The translations under genes were made by a program, and so were the position numbers. DNA of 64,000 nt. It comes from Wyeomyia smithii. Taxonomy: Eukaryota > Arthropoda > Insecta > Diptera > Culicidae. How positions within the stretch are numbered: the stretch's first letter is position 1; each line of letters begins with the position of its first letter. Shown piece after piece: positions 11,986 to 23,262 of this stretch. The DNA lies in contig NC_073695.1 of the NCBI RefSeq assembly GCF_029784165.1, positions 141,800,748 to 141,864,747 on the forward strand, in the 5' to 3' direction. The notes beneath the pieces were generated by a model. That model did no database searches. It was not told the origin of the DNA and saw only the letters and a list, made by a program, of their open reading frames with translations.

Positions 11986-12444
11986 ATCCAAGCGAAGTTT
12001 GTAAGGTTTGCCTTAAGATTTCTTCCCTGGCAAAAACCTGACGAGCTTCCATCCCACGAGAGCTTATGTCGCTTGTTAGGTGGACACGCTTCATAAAAGA
12101 CGAAATGTCCTGAGAACTGTGTTTCTGGCTAAGGTGCTAGTAGGAGAAATGAATGCGCCCTGGATTCTCGCTCAGGTCGACTTAAACATCATCCCACGAC
12201 CTTTACGACAGCGAAGCTTCCTTCGACTTCAACGCCATCCGACAGACTATGCGCACCATGAACCGAGAAGATGTATGTGTTTACTGTTAAATCTGTGTTA
12301 CCATTTGTTTGATTTCAATATTAGTATAAGAGTATTTTACGATTGTGTGACCAATTATAATTTTTATTCGTTCTTAGCAATTAAGTGATGATTGTAAATA
12401 AGAGCAAAATCATTTCAAATCGCCTGGAAACACGCGAAAATTTA
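11986..12444. other. Unassigned spacer
   Basis: About 460 bp with no recognised feature. A 102-codon plus-strand frame (12080-12388) has an odd Arg/Pro/His-rich stretch, but no domain or partner frame that I recognise. It could be a fragment of a retroelement polyprotein; this is not supported further. Confidence 0.3.
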
Positions 12445-13135
12445 ATCGACCATTTTTGATTCGAATGAAACTTTGCACACGTATTTGGCTTAGCGAACTG
12501 AGCATTTTTCACAGGTGGGGAGATTTTTGACACCCATGAGTTACATTCTAAAAGGGCGTATGCCTTTTGGCATAGGTTTTATTCGAAGCATTGTAGCCCA
12601 GAAACCGTTGGATGTATAGAAAAACTGTCTGAGAATGAGTTGTAGCGAATCGAAAATGCATCATAAAAAAATCCATTGTACAAAAAAAAATTTTTTGACC
12701 AAAAAAAATTAAAAATAAACATTAAATTTCAATTAAAAAAAAAGAGTTGAATTTTTTTTTCATTTTTTTCAAAGAAACTTGACGTCTATACGCAACTTTA
12801 AAAAAGAAGTCCAGGAAGGAGAAATCAAAAATATTTTTTTTATGGTAGATTAATTATTTTATGAAAATTTTAGTTTGAACATTTTTCAAGATATTTGTAT
12901 TCTGATGATTTTAAAAAATGCAGAGAGTCATTTTGAATCAAAAAGATCTTGGTAGTAAACATTCTTAGGGCATTGGTTTTCGAGTTATTTCTAATTTTAG
13001 CTTGAAAAATTATAATTATTTCGGAAAATACACGTTTTTCTTAATCTGTCCATGGTTCTCCAGCAAAAACCGTACGTTCATTGGAATGCTTGATCAAAAA
13101 TATACAATTCATTCTTTGACAACAAAACGATTGGG
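12445..13135 (+). repeat. Left terminal inverted repeat
   Basis: Pairs with 14265-14958. Landmarks are TTTGCACACGTATTTGGCTTAGC (compare 14910-14935), GGCGTATGCCTTTTGGCATA (compare 14830-14850) and the inner limit ACAAAACGATTGG (compare 14265-14277). Long A/T homopolymers lie in the middle. The apparent ORF at 13002-13295 is a by-product of this repeat. Confidence 0.85.
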
Positions 13136-13273
13136 AGAACGGTTCTCAAGAAAAGAGTTAAATGTTCTAAGTGATATAAATATATACAAGAATCAAATAT
13201 TTATTTTCGAGTTTTATTATCTTAGGAACATATTTTTCTTATGCCATAGATACTTTACAGAACTAGTTTCACC

Positions 13274-14110
13274 TTATATTTTATATTTATCATAAGTAAA
13301 TGGTTCGTCATCTTTTGAAAACAGCTTCGTTTGTATCTTATTTTCTGAAATCGGAACAAAAGAGTAATACTTTTGTGTGGCAGCAATTATTATAGATTTT
13401 TTGAAAATATTGCTCCATTCTGTTACTCCTTGTTCATATTCTTCATATGATACCCAACTTAATAACATTTTTGATGATTTTTTATTACTTTTCTGATTAA
13501 ACCAATCATACAATTCTTTTGCGCTTGAAATGGGATGTTCATGTTCTCTAGCTAAACTTGCATTTCCTGCCATTCGTTTTAATATGCCACCAATTGCACC
13601 GCATGGGCCTTTACCATGAGAAGTCACAAAAAATGCCACTCTACATCGACGTTATATTTTGTTTTGAACTTGCAAAGACTTGCAAAGTTTTTACTATTTT
13701 TATATTGTGACTTGTGAAGCAGCTCCATCAGACATTAATATCGTTTTTTTCAACTCTATTGTTGTTTTCAAAAAACTCATTAATTTGGCAATGAACACCT
13801 GAACCGCAACAGTATCATGATGGAATACTTCCGATATTATGATGAAGCTGATATTCTGAAGTGTTCCAGATTCTGAATAGTAAACAACGAAGGGATGAAT
13901 GGTGGCTTGACTATTATTCCGATAACTACACGAATCACAAATTGATAAAGACGTATTAAAATGAGCTTGACTGTTCAAAATTTTTAATTTTGCAATAACG
14001 TTTTCGTTTGATTTGCATGAGCTTGATGAGCACCGATGCTCAGGAAAGGGTTTACAGCATTTGGGCTTGGTGTATTCCATTTTCACTTTATTCATCTTCA
14101 CAAAATGCAA
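13274..14110 (-). pseudogene. Transposase-like protein, broken and 5'-truncated
   Basis: Two minus-strand frames (14110-13700, then 13639-13274) join through a frameshift near 13700. The first has a Cys-rich stretch and ends at SDGAASQ; the second holds SHGKGPCGAIGGILKR. I recognise the pattern SDGAASQ(YKN)...EWHF..TSHGKGPCDG.GG..KR from uncharacterised arthropod and cnidarian transposon proteins, in which the SDG aspartate is probably catalytic (inference). The sequence between the frames also encodes the expected YKNSKNF and VEWHF segments in a shifted frame. The N-terminal part is absent. Confidence 0.6.
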
Positions 14111-14264
14111 ACTGTTACTAACGCATCTGGAGTAGTGTTATCGTATTTCTAAGCGAAAACAGATATTATAGGTAACCCAGTTATTGGTTGCGTACTTCAC
14201 AAACAGTTATTATTAGTAATTAGAACGTGTAGGTAGGCTAAGGTTTAGCGCTTGAGTTATTTAT

Positions 14265-14958
14265 CCAATCGTTTTGTTGTCAAAGAATGAATTGTATATT
14301 TTTGATCAAGCATTCCAATGAACGTATGGTTTTTGCTGGAGAACCATGGACAAATTAAGAAAAACGTGTATTTTCCGAAATAATTATAATTTTTCGAGCT
14401 TAAATTTAAAATAACTCGAAAACCGATGCCTTTAGAATGTTTACTACCAAGATCTTTTTGATTAAAAATGACTCTCTGCATCTTTTAAAATCATCAGAAT
14501 ACAAATATTTTGAAAAATGTTTAAATTAGAATTTTTATAAAAAAATTAATCTACCATAAAAATTAATATTTTTCATTCCTCCATCCTGGACTTTTTTTTT
14601 CAAAGTTGCGTATTGACATCAAGTTTCTTTAAAAAAATATTAAAAAAAAATCAACTCTTTTTTTTAAATTGAAATTTAATGTTTATTTTTAACTTTTTTT
14701 GGTCACAAAATTTTTTTTCGTACAGTGGATATTTTTTTATAGTGCATTTTTAATTCCCTACAACTCATTCTCAGACAGTTTTTCTATACATCCAACGGTT
14801 TCTGGGCTACAATGCTTCGAATAAAACCCATGCCAAAAGGCATACGCCCTTTTAGAATGTAACTCATGGGTGTAAAAAATCTCTCCACCTGCGAAAAATG
14901 CTCAGTTTGCTAAGCCAAATACGTGTGCAAAGTTTCATTCAAATCAAAAATGGTCGAT
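14265..14958 (-). repeat. Right terminal inverted repeat
   Basis: Partner of 12445-13135. The match runs from the transposon's outer end at 14958 inward to about 14265. Small indels in A/T runs and scattered substitutions indicate age. Confidence 0.85.
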
Positions 14959-15117
14959 ATTCGACCATAGGTCATTTGGCGCGATCTTGCTCATAAACAA
15001 AATCGGCGATAAACAAATAATTTTCCGCGCTGTTATCGTTTTTGGCGAATTAATTTTAGTTTTATTATTGATCTTAAGGTTGTGAATAAAAAGGAGGTAA
15101 ACTATACTATTTTCCAG

Positions 15118-15572
15118 TCTTTTTTGCCTTTCTCCTAGAAAAGTATAGCAATCACTTGCAAAACCGAAGACATAAAAGTGCTCTAAACGGCCGAATGGAT
15201 ATATCATTCGACTCAGTTCGACGAGCTAAGCATTTTTTGTATGTGTGAGTATGTGTGTGTATGTGTGTGTGTATGTGGAGATTTTTATTCTCACTCACTT
15301 TTCTCAGAGATGGCTGGACAGATTTTCATGAGATAAATTGCAAATGACAGGTCTAGTTGCCCCATAAGACCCTATCAAATTTCATTGTAATCGAATTTTT
15401 AGTTTAGAGGTTATGTTTCAAAATGTAAAAATCACGAAACATCATTATATCTGAAACTACACAACCGATAAAAACTTTTAAGGTGGCTCGGATTTGAATA
15501 ACCGAGCCACCTTAAAAACCCTTAACTTTTGAATTTTATGAAGATTGAACATATGGTTCAAAAGTTACGGAA
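15118..15572 (+). repeat. GCC-repeat, 5' fragment
   Basis: Starts TTTTGCCTTTCTCCTAGAAA and contains the palindrome region and a TG microsatellite (15243-15277). It includes one CTCAGAGATGGCTGGA module and stops at 15572, where the next, oppositely oriented copy begins. A perfect hairpin (15476-15517) that other copies lack lies inside it. Confidence 0.8.
15476..15517. repeat. Perfect 16-bp-stem hairpin inside a GCC-repeat
   Basis: TTTTAAGGTGGCTCGG (15476-15491) and its exact complement CCGAGCCACCTTAAAA (15502-15517) enclose a 10-nt loop. At the equivalent place other copies read as a simple stretch without a palindrome, so this looks like a local inverted duplication. Confidence 0.8.
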
Positions 15573-17007
15573 AAACCTAAATTAATCCACCTAATGGTCA
15601 GACCCAGCCTTTCTCATTCAAACTTATTATTTGTAAAAATAGATTTACATGGACGCTTCAATCCAATAAAAGTATATTCACTCTTTGGGTTCTAAAATAT
15701 TGATGTTATAATTGAAGTATAAAATATGAAATTTGATGTAATGTTAGTGCTTAAGAAATAGCGAAATAAAAGAAATGACTCTTAATTTCGAATAATTTAA
15801 TCACGATCGATACCGGGAACGTTCAAATATTACGATACCACATTTAAATCATGTTGAGACCATATATGTTGATCAAATCAGGTATAGTTTTAAATGGTCT
15901 TTGAATTTCTTTTCGTTCCATAACTTTTGAACCACATATCAAGTTGTTATGAAGTTAGTTATTTGTAAGTTTAGGAGATAACTCGTTCGTATGACACTAG
16001 TTATGTTGAGTAAGTCGTGTAATCATTGAGATAATAGACTTTCGTTGTTTTAACAATTTAAAACATAACGGTTGCTTAAGTTCGATTATAATCAAATGAA
16101 ATGGGAACGTATAGAGCAGCCGAATTAGGAAACCACTTGTTCAATTATAATTCATCACTTAACCCTCAACTAGCCCGTTCATCTTATATCAATATTGTTC
16201 AAATCGGTTGTGTAGTTTCTGAGATAATGGAGTTTCGTGATTTTCACATCTCGATACATTACAGACGAAGTTACAGTCCGATTAAAGTTAAATTCAATAG
16301 AGTGTTATGAGGCAGCTGGACCTCTCATTTGACACTAATTTAGTAAAAATCGGTTCAGCCATCTCTGATAAAAGTGAGTGAGTTTAAGTAGTCTTGTGAA
16401 TATTTTTCTTTTCATAGTTGGATTTCACGTTTTAAACATAGCAGGCAAAGTAATAGTCCTATTGCAAAACAAATCAATAGGGTCTTATGGGGCAACTAGA
16501 CCTTCCATTTAACGCCGGTTTTATGAAAACCAGTCCAGTCATCTCTGAGAAACATGAGTGAGATTAAATAGTCTCGAGAACACGTTTCTTTCCATAACTT
16601 TTGAACCACATGTCCAATCGTTATGAAATTCAAAAGTTAAGGGTTCTTTGGTAGCCCGTTCAGTTGAAATAAATGTTGTACAAATCGGTTGCGTAGTTTC
16701 TGAGATAATGATGTTTCGTGATTTTTACATTTTGATACATAACCTCTATACTAGAAATCCGATTACATCAAAATTCAATAGAGTCTTATGGGGAAAATAG
16801 ACCTTTCATTTGCAATTAATTTCATTGAAATCGGTTCAGCCATTGCTGAGAAAATCGAGTGAGATTGGGAGAGCGTTACACACACACATACACACACACA
16901 TACAGAAAATGCTCAGCTCGTCGAACTGAGTCGAGTGATATACGACATTCGCCCCTTTAGAGCACTTCTATACCTTCAGTTTTTTCTGTGATTGCTATAC
17001 CTTTCTA
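15573..17007 (-). repeat. GCC-repeat, internally deleted copy
   Basis: Begins CCTAAATTAATCCACC and AGCCTTTCTCATTC, passes through TATATTCACTCTTTGGGTTC and the CATCTCTGAGAAA modules (16350-16370, 16540-16560, 16840-16850). It then reaches the CA-rich tract, the palindrome and a clipped terminal hairpin at about 17007. Confidence 0.8.
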
Positions 17008-18253
17008 GGAGATGATGATGCGAAATTCGTTTTTGATCGTGGTACAATCGAAACGTTACTGTGCTCATATTTAGGTTGGACTCGATTATATATCATTCGA
17101 TTAAATATCATTTAGATTCAATTATTCATAGGAAAGGAGTTTTTTTCTATCTCAAATATGACATTTTTATCACAACTTTTAAACCACGTCTTCAATCATC
17201 GTATTTCATCAGTTATCCTTTAACTAGCCCGTTCATCTTATATCAATATTGTTCAAATCGGTTGTGTAGTTTCGCGATCAGACGATTATAACAAACGGGT
17301 AACACAAATATATCTAAACTGGATAGAAATACCAAAGCCTATAATATTCTTGACATGCCAGAATGATTAAAAGTACAGAATTATATCAAATTTTGTTATC
17401 ATACACTTGGATGCTCGAAATTGTGTTTATTTAAAGCATATTTACAAAAAATTTTTCCAATCAATTAACAAAATATTGTACATTCTAGCTAATTCTGATA
17501 TTTTTCTGCCGTAAACCTTACAAAACTTGCTATTATTTGTAAAAATCAGTAAGTAATTCTGATAGGAATTTTGATATTTTAACTATTAACGAGACCAAGT
17601 TTAGAACACAAGTTGATGCAAAACAGTGCGTAACTATATATCAAGATTTGTTATAATCCTGAAATTTTTGACTGATCGGGTTCTGAGATAATGAAGTTTC
17701 GTGATTTTCACATTTTGATACATTACAGACAAAGTAAACAAACCGATTACAGTGAAATTCAAAAGGGTGTTATGAGGCAGCTGGTGTTTAAGTAGTCTTT
17801 TCAAAGTAGTAGTAGTCTTTTCTTTTCAAAGCTGGATTTCACATTTCAAAACATAGCAGGCAAAGTAAAAGTCCAATTGCAGAACAAATCAATAGGGTCT
17901 TATGGGGCAACTAGACCTTCCATATGACACTGATTTTGTGGAAATCGGTCCAGCCATTTTTGAGAAACATGAGTGAGATTAAACACTCTCCAGAACACGT
18001 TTCTGTAAATAACTTTTGAACTACATGTCCAATCTTTATGAAATTCAAAAGTTGAAGGTTTTTTACTTAAAATCGGTTGTGTAGTTTTTGAGATAATAAT
18101 GTTACGTGATTTTTACATTTTTCAACATAACCTCTAAGCTAAAAATCCGATTACAATAAATTTCAATAGGGTCTCATGGGAAAACTAGACCTTTAATTTC
18201 ATGAAAATCGGTCCAGCCATCTCTGAGAAAATCGAGTGAGATTGGGAGAGCGT
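17008..18253 (-). repeat. Degenerate GCC-repeat fragments with unassigned AT-rich sequence
   Basis: GCC-repeat modules are recognisable at 17160-17285 and 17690-18240. The stretch 17290-17690 between them is AT-rich, and I recognise nothing in it. The fragment runs into the microsatellite and repeat end that follow. Confidence 0.6.
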
Positions 18254-18380
<127 letters not shown>

Positions 18381-18498
18381 ACAGAAAATGCTCAGCTCAT
18401 CGAACTAAGTCGAGTGATATACGACATTCGACCCTTTTCAGCACTTTTATACGTTTAGTTTTTCCAGTGATTGCTATTCCTTTTTAGGAGAAAGGTAA
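18381..18498 (-). repeat. GCC-repeat terminal segment
   Basis: Contains the AGCTCATCGAACTAAG palindrome remnant and ends in a mutated terminal hairpin (CCTTTTTAGGAGAAAGG). Confidence 0.8.
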
Positions 18499-18840
18499 AA
18501 AAGCTTCAACATTTTCAAATTTTGCAAAAAAAAGATTTGAATATTCTTTTAATATATCAAATTTACTTTTTGGTGACATCCTAATATACATTCTGGTCAC
18601 TTCTGTGTACCTGAATAAAGGAACAGCTTTTATCTTGAGCCTGACCAGCCTAAGGTGAAAGTAACATTAAACATTAACTTGTTTTCCTCTTATTTTTCAC
18701 TTTGATATGCCACTTACCAAAATTTTCCTTATTCAAAATAATCCTTTTCCTCAAACTCTAAAACTAAACTTAACTAAAACACTACGATAATTAATCGTCG
18801 TTATGAGAGTGAGGTGAAAACCCGCAGAAAAAAAAACTAT
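18499..18840. other. AT-rich spacer
   Basis: I see no gene, repeat or motif here. Confidence 0.4.
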
Positions 18841-18854
18841 TTATTTATTGAAGA

Positions 18855-18925
18855 GCTGCTAGGTGAATAGGCTCAAAATCCCTAGCAGCCTGCCCTGCTA
18901 TGCGAATAGGCTAAAATCCATAGCA
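18855..18925. repeat. Two tandem look-alike hairpins with compensatory stems
   Basis: Unit 1 is GCTGCTAGG (18855-18863) pairing with CCTAGCAGC (18881-18889). Unit 2 is TGCTATG (18896-18902) pairing with CATAGCA (18919-18925). The loops share GAATAGGCT(C)AAAATC. The stems differ between units, yet each stays perfectly paired. Confidence 0.75.
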
Positions 18926-19262
18926 AGGCATAGAAACTAAGAAAAAGTATATTCCTCGGAGCCACCTTATAAAATATATAGTAGACTAAGGGAAGCAGGC
19001 CTGCACCCAATCAATAAATAAAATATAAAAAGTAATTGGAAGAAATTTTGCCCCAGATGCTCGAACCAAATTGGTTATCGGATGCCCGGGTGAATAAGTA
19101 GTGGAAGGCACGGACCCTAGCGTCTCGTTGCCATAATAATTTAATTTTTGAATACTCCAGATACTTTAAAGATGACCAGAAGGACGTCATAGGATTATTA
19201 AGAGGTTTAAACTTTAATCCTTTGCGATTATTTTCAATAACTATTTTGTAGTCCACATAATT
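18926..19262. other. AT-rich spacer, left flank of the copy B insertion
   Basis: No gene recognised. An 81-codon minus-strand frame (19256-19011) has no recognisable domain. This is the original left flank of copy B; the flank continues at 54783. Confidence 0.35.
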
Positions 19263-19276
19263 ATAACTTTATAATA
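19263..19276. repeat. Target-site duplication of copy B, left copy
   Basis: ATAACTTTATAATA, identical over 14 bp to 54769-54782 and located directly before the 5' end of copy B. Confidence 0.95.
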
Positions 19277-19370
19277 GATTCCGCGTCGAAAACTCGACAG
19301 AAACGGACGTAAAAAGTGGTCGTTCCATTATAATTCGCTCTGTGTGTACGAATAGCCAAACAAAATAGAA

Positions 19371-19555
19371 GATAATCCGTGTTCAAGGCCAACTAGCTTG
19401 TGATCTGTGTCGCTACGTTGAAGTGATTCCGTACCCGGCTCACTGCAGTGGCTGTATGTTGTGAACCTACCGGCTGCAGCTTTGGTTTTCAAAAGATTAT
19501 CGGTGTTCAAGGCCATCTGACAAGTGGGTTGTGTCGCTGCGTTGAAGTGATTCCG
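19371..19555 (+). repeat. Direct repeat in copy B 5' UTR, period 124 bp
   Basis: GATAATCCGTGTTCAAGGCC (19371-19390) recurs as GATTATCGGTGTTCAAGGCC (19495-19514), and the similarity continues to GAAGTGATTCCG in both units. Copies A and C have different 5' UTR arrangements; C also has tandem units. Confidence 0.75.
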
Positions 19556-19655
19556 CACTCGTGTGTGGCCGATTGTTCTGCTGCTTCGAACGATCGGACA
19601 ACCAACCTCGTTAGAAGGGAAAAGTAAAGAGGTACGTGTTCTTGTTGGCGCTAGT

Positions 19656-19671
19656 GCGCTAGATTTAGCGC
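19656..19671 (+). promoter_or_regulatory. Hairpin directly upstream of copy B ORF1 start
   Basis: GCGCTA-GATT-TAGCGC, identical to the hairpin before copy A ORF1, ending one base before the ATG at 19673. Confidence 0.55.
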
Positions 19672-19672
19672 G

Positions 19673-19850
19673 ATGGATGTAGATCCTCTGACATTGTGGA
19701 CTGGATTTTTGAAACTTTCAATGTACCCGATCCAATTAAAATTTTTCTTACAGCATTCCTCCCAACAGATAGATCATTTTTTGAAGCATTTGACTGCCCA
19801 ATGACCCCTCCTTGCAGCGATTGTATCCTTCGATGCCTAATTCATCTACT
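19673..19850 (+). pseudogene. Copy B ORF1 remnant with large internal deletion
   Basis: Starts MDVDP as in copy A, then jumps at about 19687 directly to the C-terminal region (DIVDWIFETFNVPDPIK). More than a kilobase of ORF1 is lost, including every zinc knuckle. The junction falls at shared bases (CCTCTGACATTG), consistent with a microhomology-mediated or template-switch deletion. Confidence 0.8.
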
Positions 19851-22800
19851 TATATGAAGGATTCTATCTCTCTCTTACAGTGGAATTGTAGAAGTATTTT
19901 ACCTAAAATTGATTTGTTTAAAGTTTTGATAAATAAAAACATATGCGATGCATTTTCCCTTTGTGAAACTTTACTTCGAATAATGAGCTCAACTTCCATG
20001 ATTTTAATATTATTCGCCTTGATCGCGATACTCCATATGGAGGAGTACTTCTAAGGATTAAGAAGTGCTATTCTTTCTATCGTAGTAACCTCCCCTCGTT
20101 TCCAGGCATCGAAGTTGTCGCATGTCAAATGACAATACACGGTAAATAACTTTGTATTGTCTCAATATATATTCCCCCCAGAGTACAGGTTGGGCAACGG
20201 CTGCTCTTTGATTTAATAGAACTTCTTCCCTCGCCACGTTTGATTTTGGGAGACTTTAACTCTCATGGCGTGGCTTGGGGTCTTCTTACAATGATAACCG
20301 TTCCTCTTTGATCTGTAACCTTTGCGATGACTTCGACTTGACAATTTTTAACAACGGTGAAATGACACGTATCCCGAAATCTCCAGCGCGCCCAAGTGCT
20401 TTGGATCTATCTTTATGCTCGAGTTCGCTACGGTTGGATTGCACATGGAAGGTTATTCTCGATCCCCACGGTAGCGACCATTTGTCTATTCTAATTTCAA
20501 TTACTAACAGGTCAACTCGCACGCGACCAATTGATATTCCGTACGACCTCACTCGGAATATCGATTGGAAGTTATACGAGGAAGAAGTTTCAGAAGCTAT
20601 CGAGTCGATTCAACATCATTCACCACTTGAAGAATACAACCTCCTCGCGGGCTTGATTCTCGACGCTGCGTTGCAAGCCCAAACGAAAAAATATCCCGGC
20701 GTAACGATCAAAGAACGGCCTCCCACTCCGTGGTGGGACAAAGAGTGCTCCGATGTCTACACCCAAAGATCCGAAGCGTATTTGGCCTTCCGGGATACAG
20801 ATAATGTCGACGACTTTAAATGTTATTCGGAGCTTGATACCAAGTTTACAAGCTTGGCTAAAGCAAAGAATCGCGGATATTGGCGTCGGTTCGTAAACGA
20901 GACGTCGAGAGAGACATCAATGAGCACTCTTTGGAACACAGCCCGAAGAATGCGGAATCGCGTAACGATCAACGAAAGCGAGGAGTCTTCAAGTAGGTGG
21001 ATATTTGATTTTGCCAGGAAAGTATGTCCAGACTCTGTTCCTGCGCAAAACATTGTTCGCGATGCGTCTCCGGGAAAACGCGATAAAATCACCTTTTACG
21101 ATGGCAGAATTTTCAATTGCTCTCCTGTCCTGTAACAATAACGCGCCTGGGTTAGATAGAATCAAATTCAACTTGTTGAGAAACTACCCGGCAATGCCAA
21201 GAGGCGCCTGTTGAACTTGTTCAATAAGTTCCTGAAGCAAAACATTGTACCGCAGGATTGGAGGCAAGTGAAGGTAATCGTCATCCAAAAACCGGGAAAA
21301 CCAGCTTCTGATCACAACTCTTATAGGCCGATTGCAATGCTATCCTGTATCCGGAGATTGATGGAGAAAATGATACTCCGTCGTATAGACCATTGGGTCG
21401 AATCAAATGGTCTACTATCAGATATTCAGTTTGGTTTCCGCCGTGCCAAAGGGACGAATGATTGTCTTGCGTTGCTTTCAACAGATATTCAGCTGGCGTA
21501 TGCTCGCAAAGAACAAATGGCGTCTGCGTTCTTGGACATTAAGGGGGCTTTTGATTCCGTTTCTATTGACATTCTTTCAGGCAAACTTCACCGACGAGGA
21601 TTTTCTCCAATTTTGAACAATTTTTTGCACAATTTGCTGTCCGAAAAGCACATGCATTTAACGCATGGCGATTTGGCAACATTTCGCATTAGCTACATGG
21701 GTCTTCCCCAGGGCTCATGTTTAAGCCCCCTTCTTTGCAATTATACTTGATAAGACAACTTGCAGATGACAGCGTGGTTTCTGTTACAGGAGCCAAACCT
21801 ACGGATTTGCAAGGATCATTGCAAGATACTTTGGACAATTTGTCTGCTTGGGCTTCACAGCTAGGTACCATTTTCTCTCCGGAGAAGACTGAGATAGTAG
21901 TTTTTTCTAGGAAGCACAGCAGCCACATATTTGATCAAACTGGAGCGAATACAATATCGTTGTTTGCGTATCGTCTTAGGTTGCATTCAGTCGACCCATA
22001 CGATGAGTTTGGAGGTCTTAGCTGGAGTTCTACCATTGAAAAACCGCTTCTGGAGCCTGTCTTCTCGTAATATTATCAAATGTGAGGTCTTGAATCGTCC
22101 TGTAATTGAAAATTTTGAAAGGTTAATCGAACTTAATTCTCAAACCCGTTTTATGACATTGTATTTCAATCACATGTCCCAAAATATTAACCCTTCTTCG
22201 AATATTCCAAATCGTGTTAACTTATTGAATACTTCTGATTCTACTGTGTTTTTCGATACATCCATGATAGACGAAACTCGTGGAATCCCGGATCATTTAC
22301 GCGTGCAGCAGATCCCCAAACATTTTTCCAATAAATTTCGAAACATCAACTGCGACAATATGTTCTACACTGACGGATCACTTCTCGATGGTTCCACTGG
22401 CTTCGGTATCTTCAATAACAATTTTACCGTCTCCCATAAGCTCGATAATCCTGCTTCTGTTTGCGTCGCAGAATTAGCTGCTATTCAGTATACCCTAGAG
22501 ATTATCGAAAAAATGCCCACGGACCACTATTTTATCTTTACGGACAGTCTCAGTTCTATTGAAGCCCTCCGAACGATAAAAGATGTTAAGCACACACCGT
22601 ATTTCCTGGGGAAAATACGGAATCAATTTAGTGCTTTATCCGAAAAATCTACTCAGATTACCTTAGTGTGGATCCCTTCTCACTGCTCTATACCGGGCAA
22701 AGAGAAATCGGACTCTCTGGCTGAGGTGGGCGCGACAAACGGTGACATTTATGAAAGACCAATTGCTTTTAATGAATTTTTTGCACTTGTACGTCAGAAT

Positions 22801-23140
22801 GGGATCATCAGTTGACAAAATTCTTGGACCAGAGGGGAACTGAGAAGGTGGGTTAGACTCAATTATACCCAATGTATCGACGAACCCGTGGTTCAGGGGG
22901 CTGGCTGTAGGCGTGATGTCTCGGCTTATGTCCAACCTCTCTAGATTTGACGCGCATCTCCGTCGTATTGGGCTCGGTGAAAGTGGTATCTGTGCCTGTG
23001 GTGAAGGTCATGCCCCGTACACCGTGACGCCAGGTCTAAATCAATAGCTTCCCTGTAGGCCGAAGGTAGACAGCCGGCTGTTCTTGTTCGTGATGTCTTG
23101 GCGAGCCTTGACCTATCCTGCATGTCCCTCTTATACGTTT
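19812..23140 (+). pseudogene. Copy B ORF2: endonuclease, RT, RNase H (decayed)
   Basis: Close to copy A ORF2 in sequence. The endonuclease starts at MQRLYPSMPNSS (19812) and is frameshifted at about 19975 and again before 20275. The RT is readable from 21135, with KPASDHNSYRPIAMLS, LPQGSCLSPL and an intact LADD box near 21767. A segment after GSCLSPLL is altered. About 300 bp is missing at about 21917, between RKHS and the THLIKLERIQYRC equivalent. RNase H (22340-22800: FYTDGS, FTDSLSSIEA, WIPSHCSIPGKE) then decays. The last codons lie at 52095 and beyond. Confidence 0.88.
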
Positions 23141-23262
23141 TTTGCCTCCTAGAAAGGTATAGCAATCACTTGCAAAACCGAAGATATAAAAGTGCTCCAA
23201 AGGGCCGAATGGCATATATCACTCGACTCAGCTCGACGAGCTGAGCATTTTCTGTATGTGTG
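23141..23262 (+). repeat. GCC-repeat, left piece of the copy split by the LTR element
   Basis: TTTTGCCTCCTAGAAAGG through the palindrome CTCAGCTCGACGAGCTGAG to CTGTATGTGTG. It stops exactly at the 5' LTR, and the following TG-rich tract resumes after the 3' LTR at 43377. The repeat landed in the end of copy B's RNase H gene. Confidence 0.9.

Larger units (their letters stand above)
12445..14958 (-). mobile_element. DNA transposon remnant with about 690-bp terminal inverted repeats
   Basis: 12445-13135 is the reverse complement of 14265-14958 with scattered differences; both outer ends read ATCGACCATTTTTGATT inward. The 1.1-kb spacer carries a broken minus-strand transposase-like gene. Long inverted ends around a DDE-type protein define a cut-and-paste transposon. 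The part of the gene upstream of 14110 is missing, so this copy is internally deleted. I could not identify the superfamily (Kolobok/IS-like EU types are possible), and I saw no convincing target duplication. Confidence 0.75.
19277..23140 (+). mobile_element. RNase H-bearing LINE copy B, 5' part
   Basis: Same family as copy A. It contains the 5' UTR (19277-19672), a deleted ORF1 and most of ORF2, and stops in the last codons of RNase H at about 23140 (CTTATACGTTTT). A GCC-repeat begins there. The missing RNase H codons and 3' UTR continue at 52095 (TGAAATCCACCCACGCC, matching copy A 2430-2412). The perfect duplications at 19263 and 54769 confirm that both parts are one insertion. Confidence 0.92.

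Noticed and set aside
12080..12388. 102-codon ORF as a possible retroelement polyprotein fragment
   Set aside because: No adjacent domains, no second frame supporting it, and only a vague resemblance.
13002..13295. 97-codon ORF in the left inverted repeat
   Set aside because: It lies mostly in the inverted repeat and recurs inverted at 14481-14257; not a protein of the transposon.
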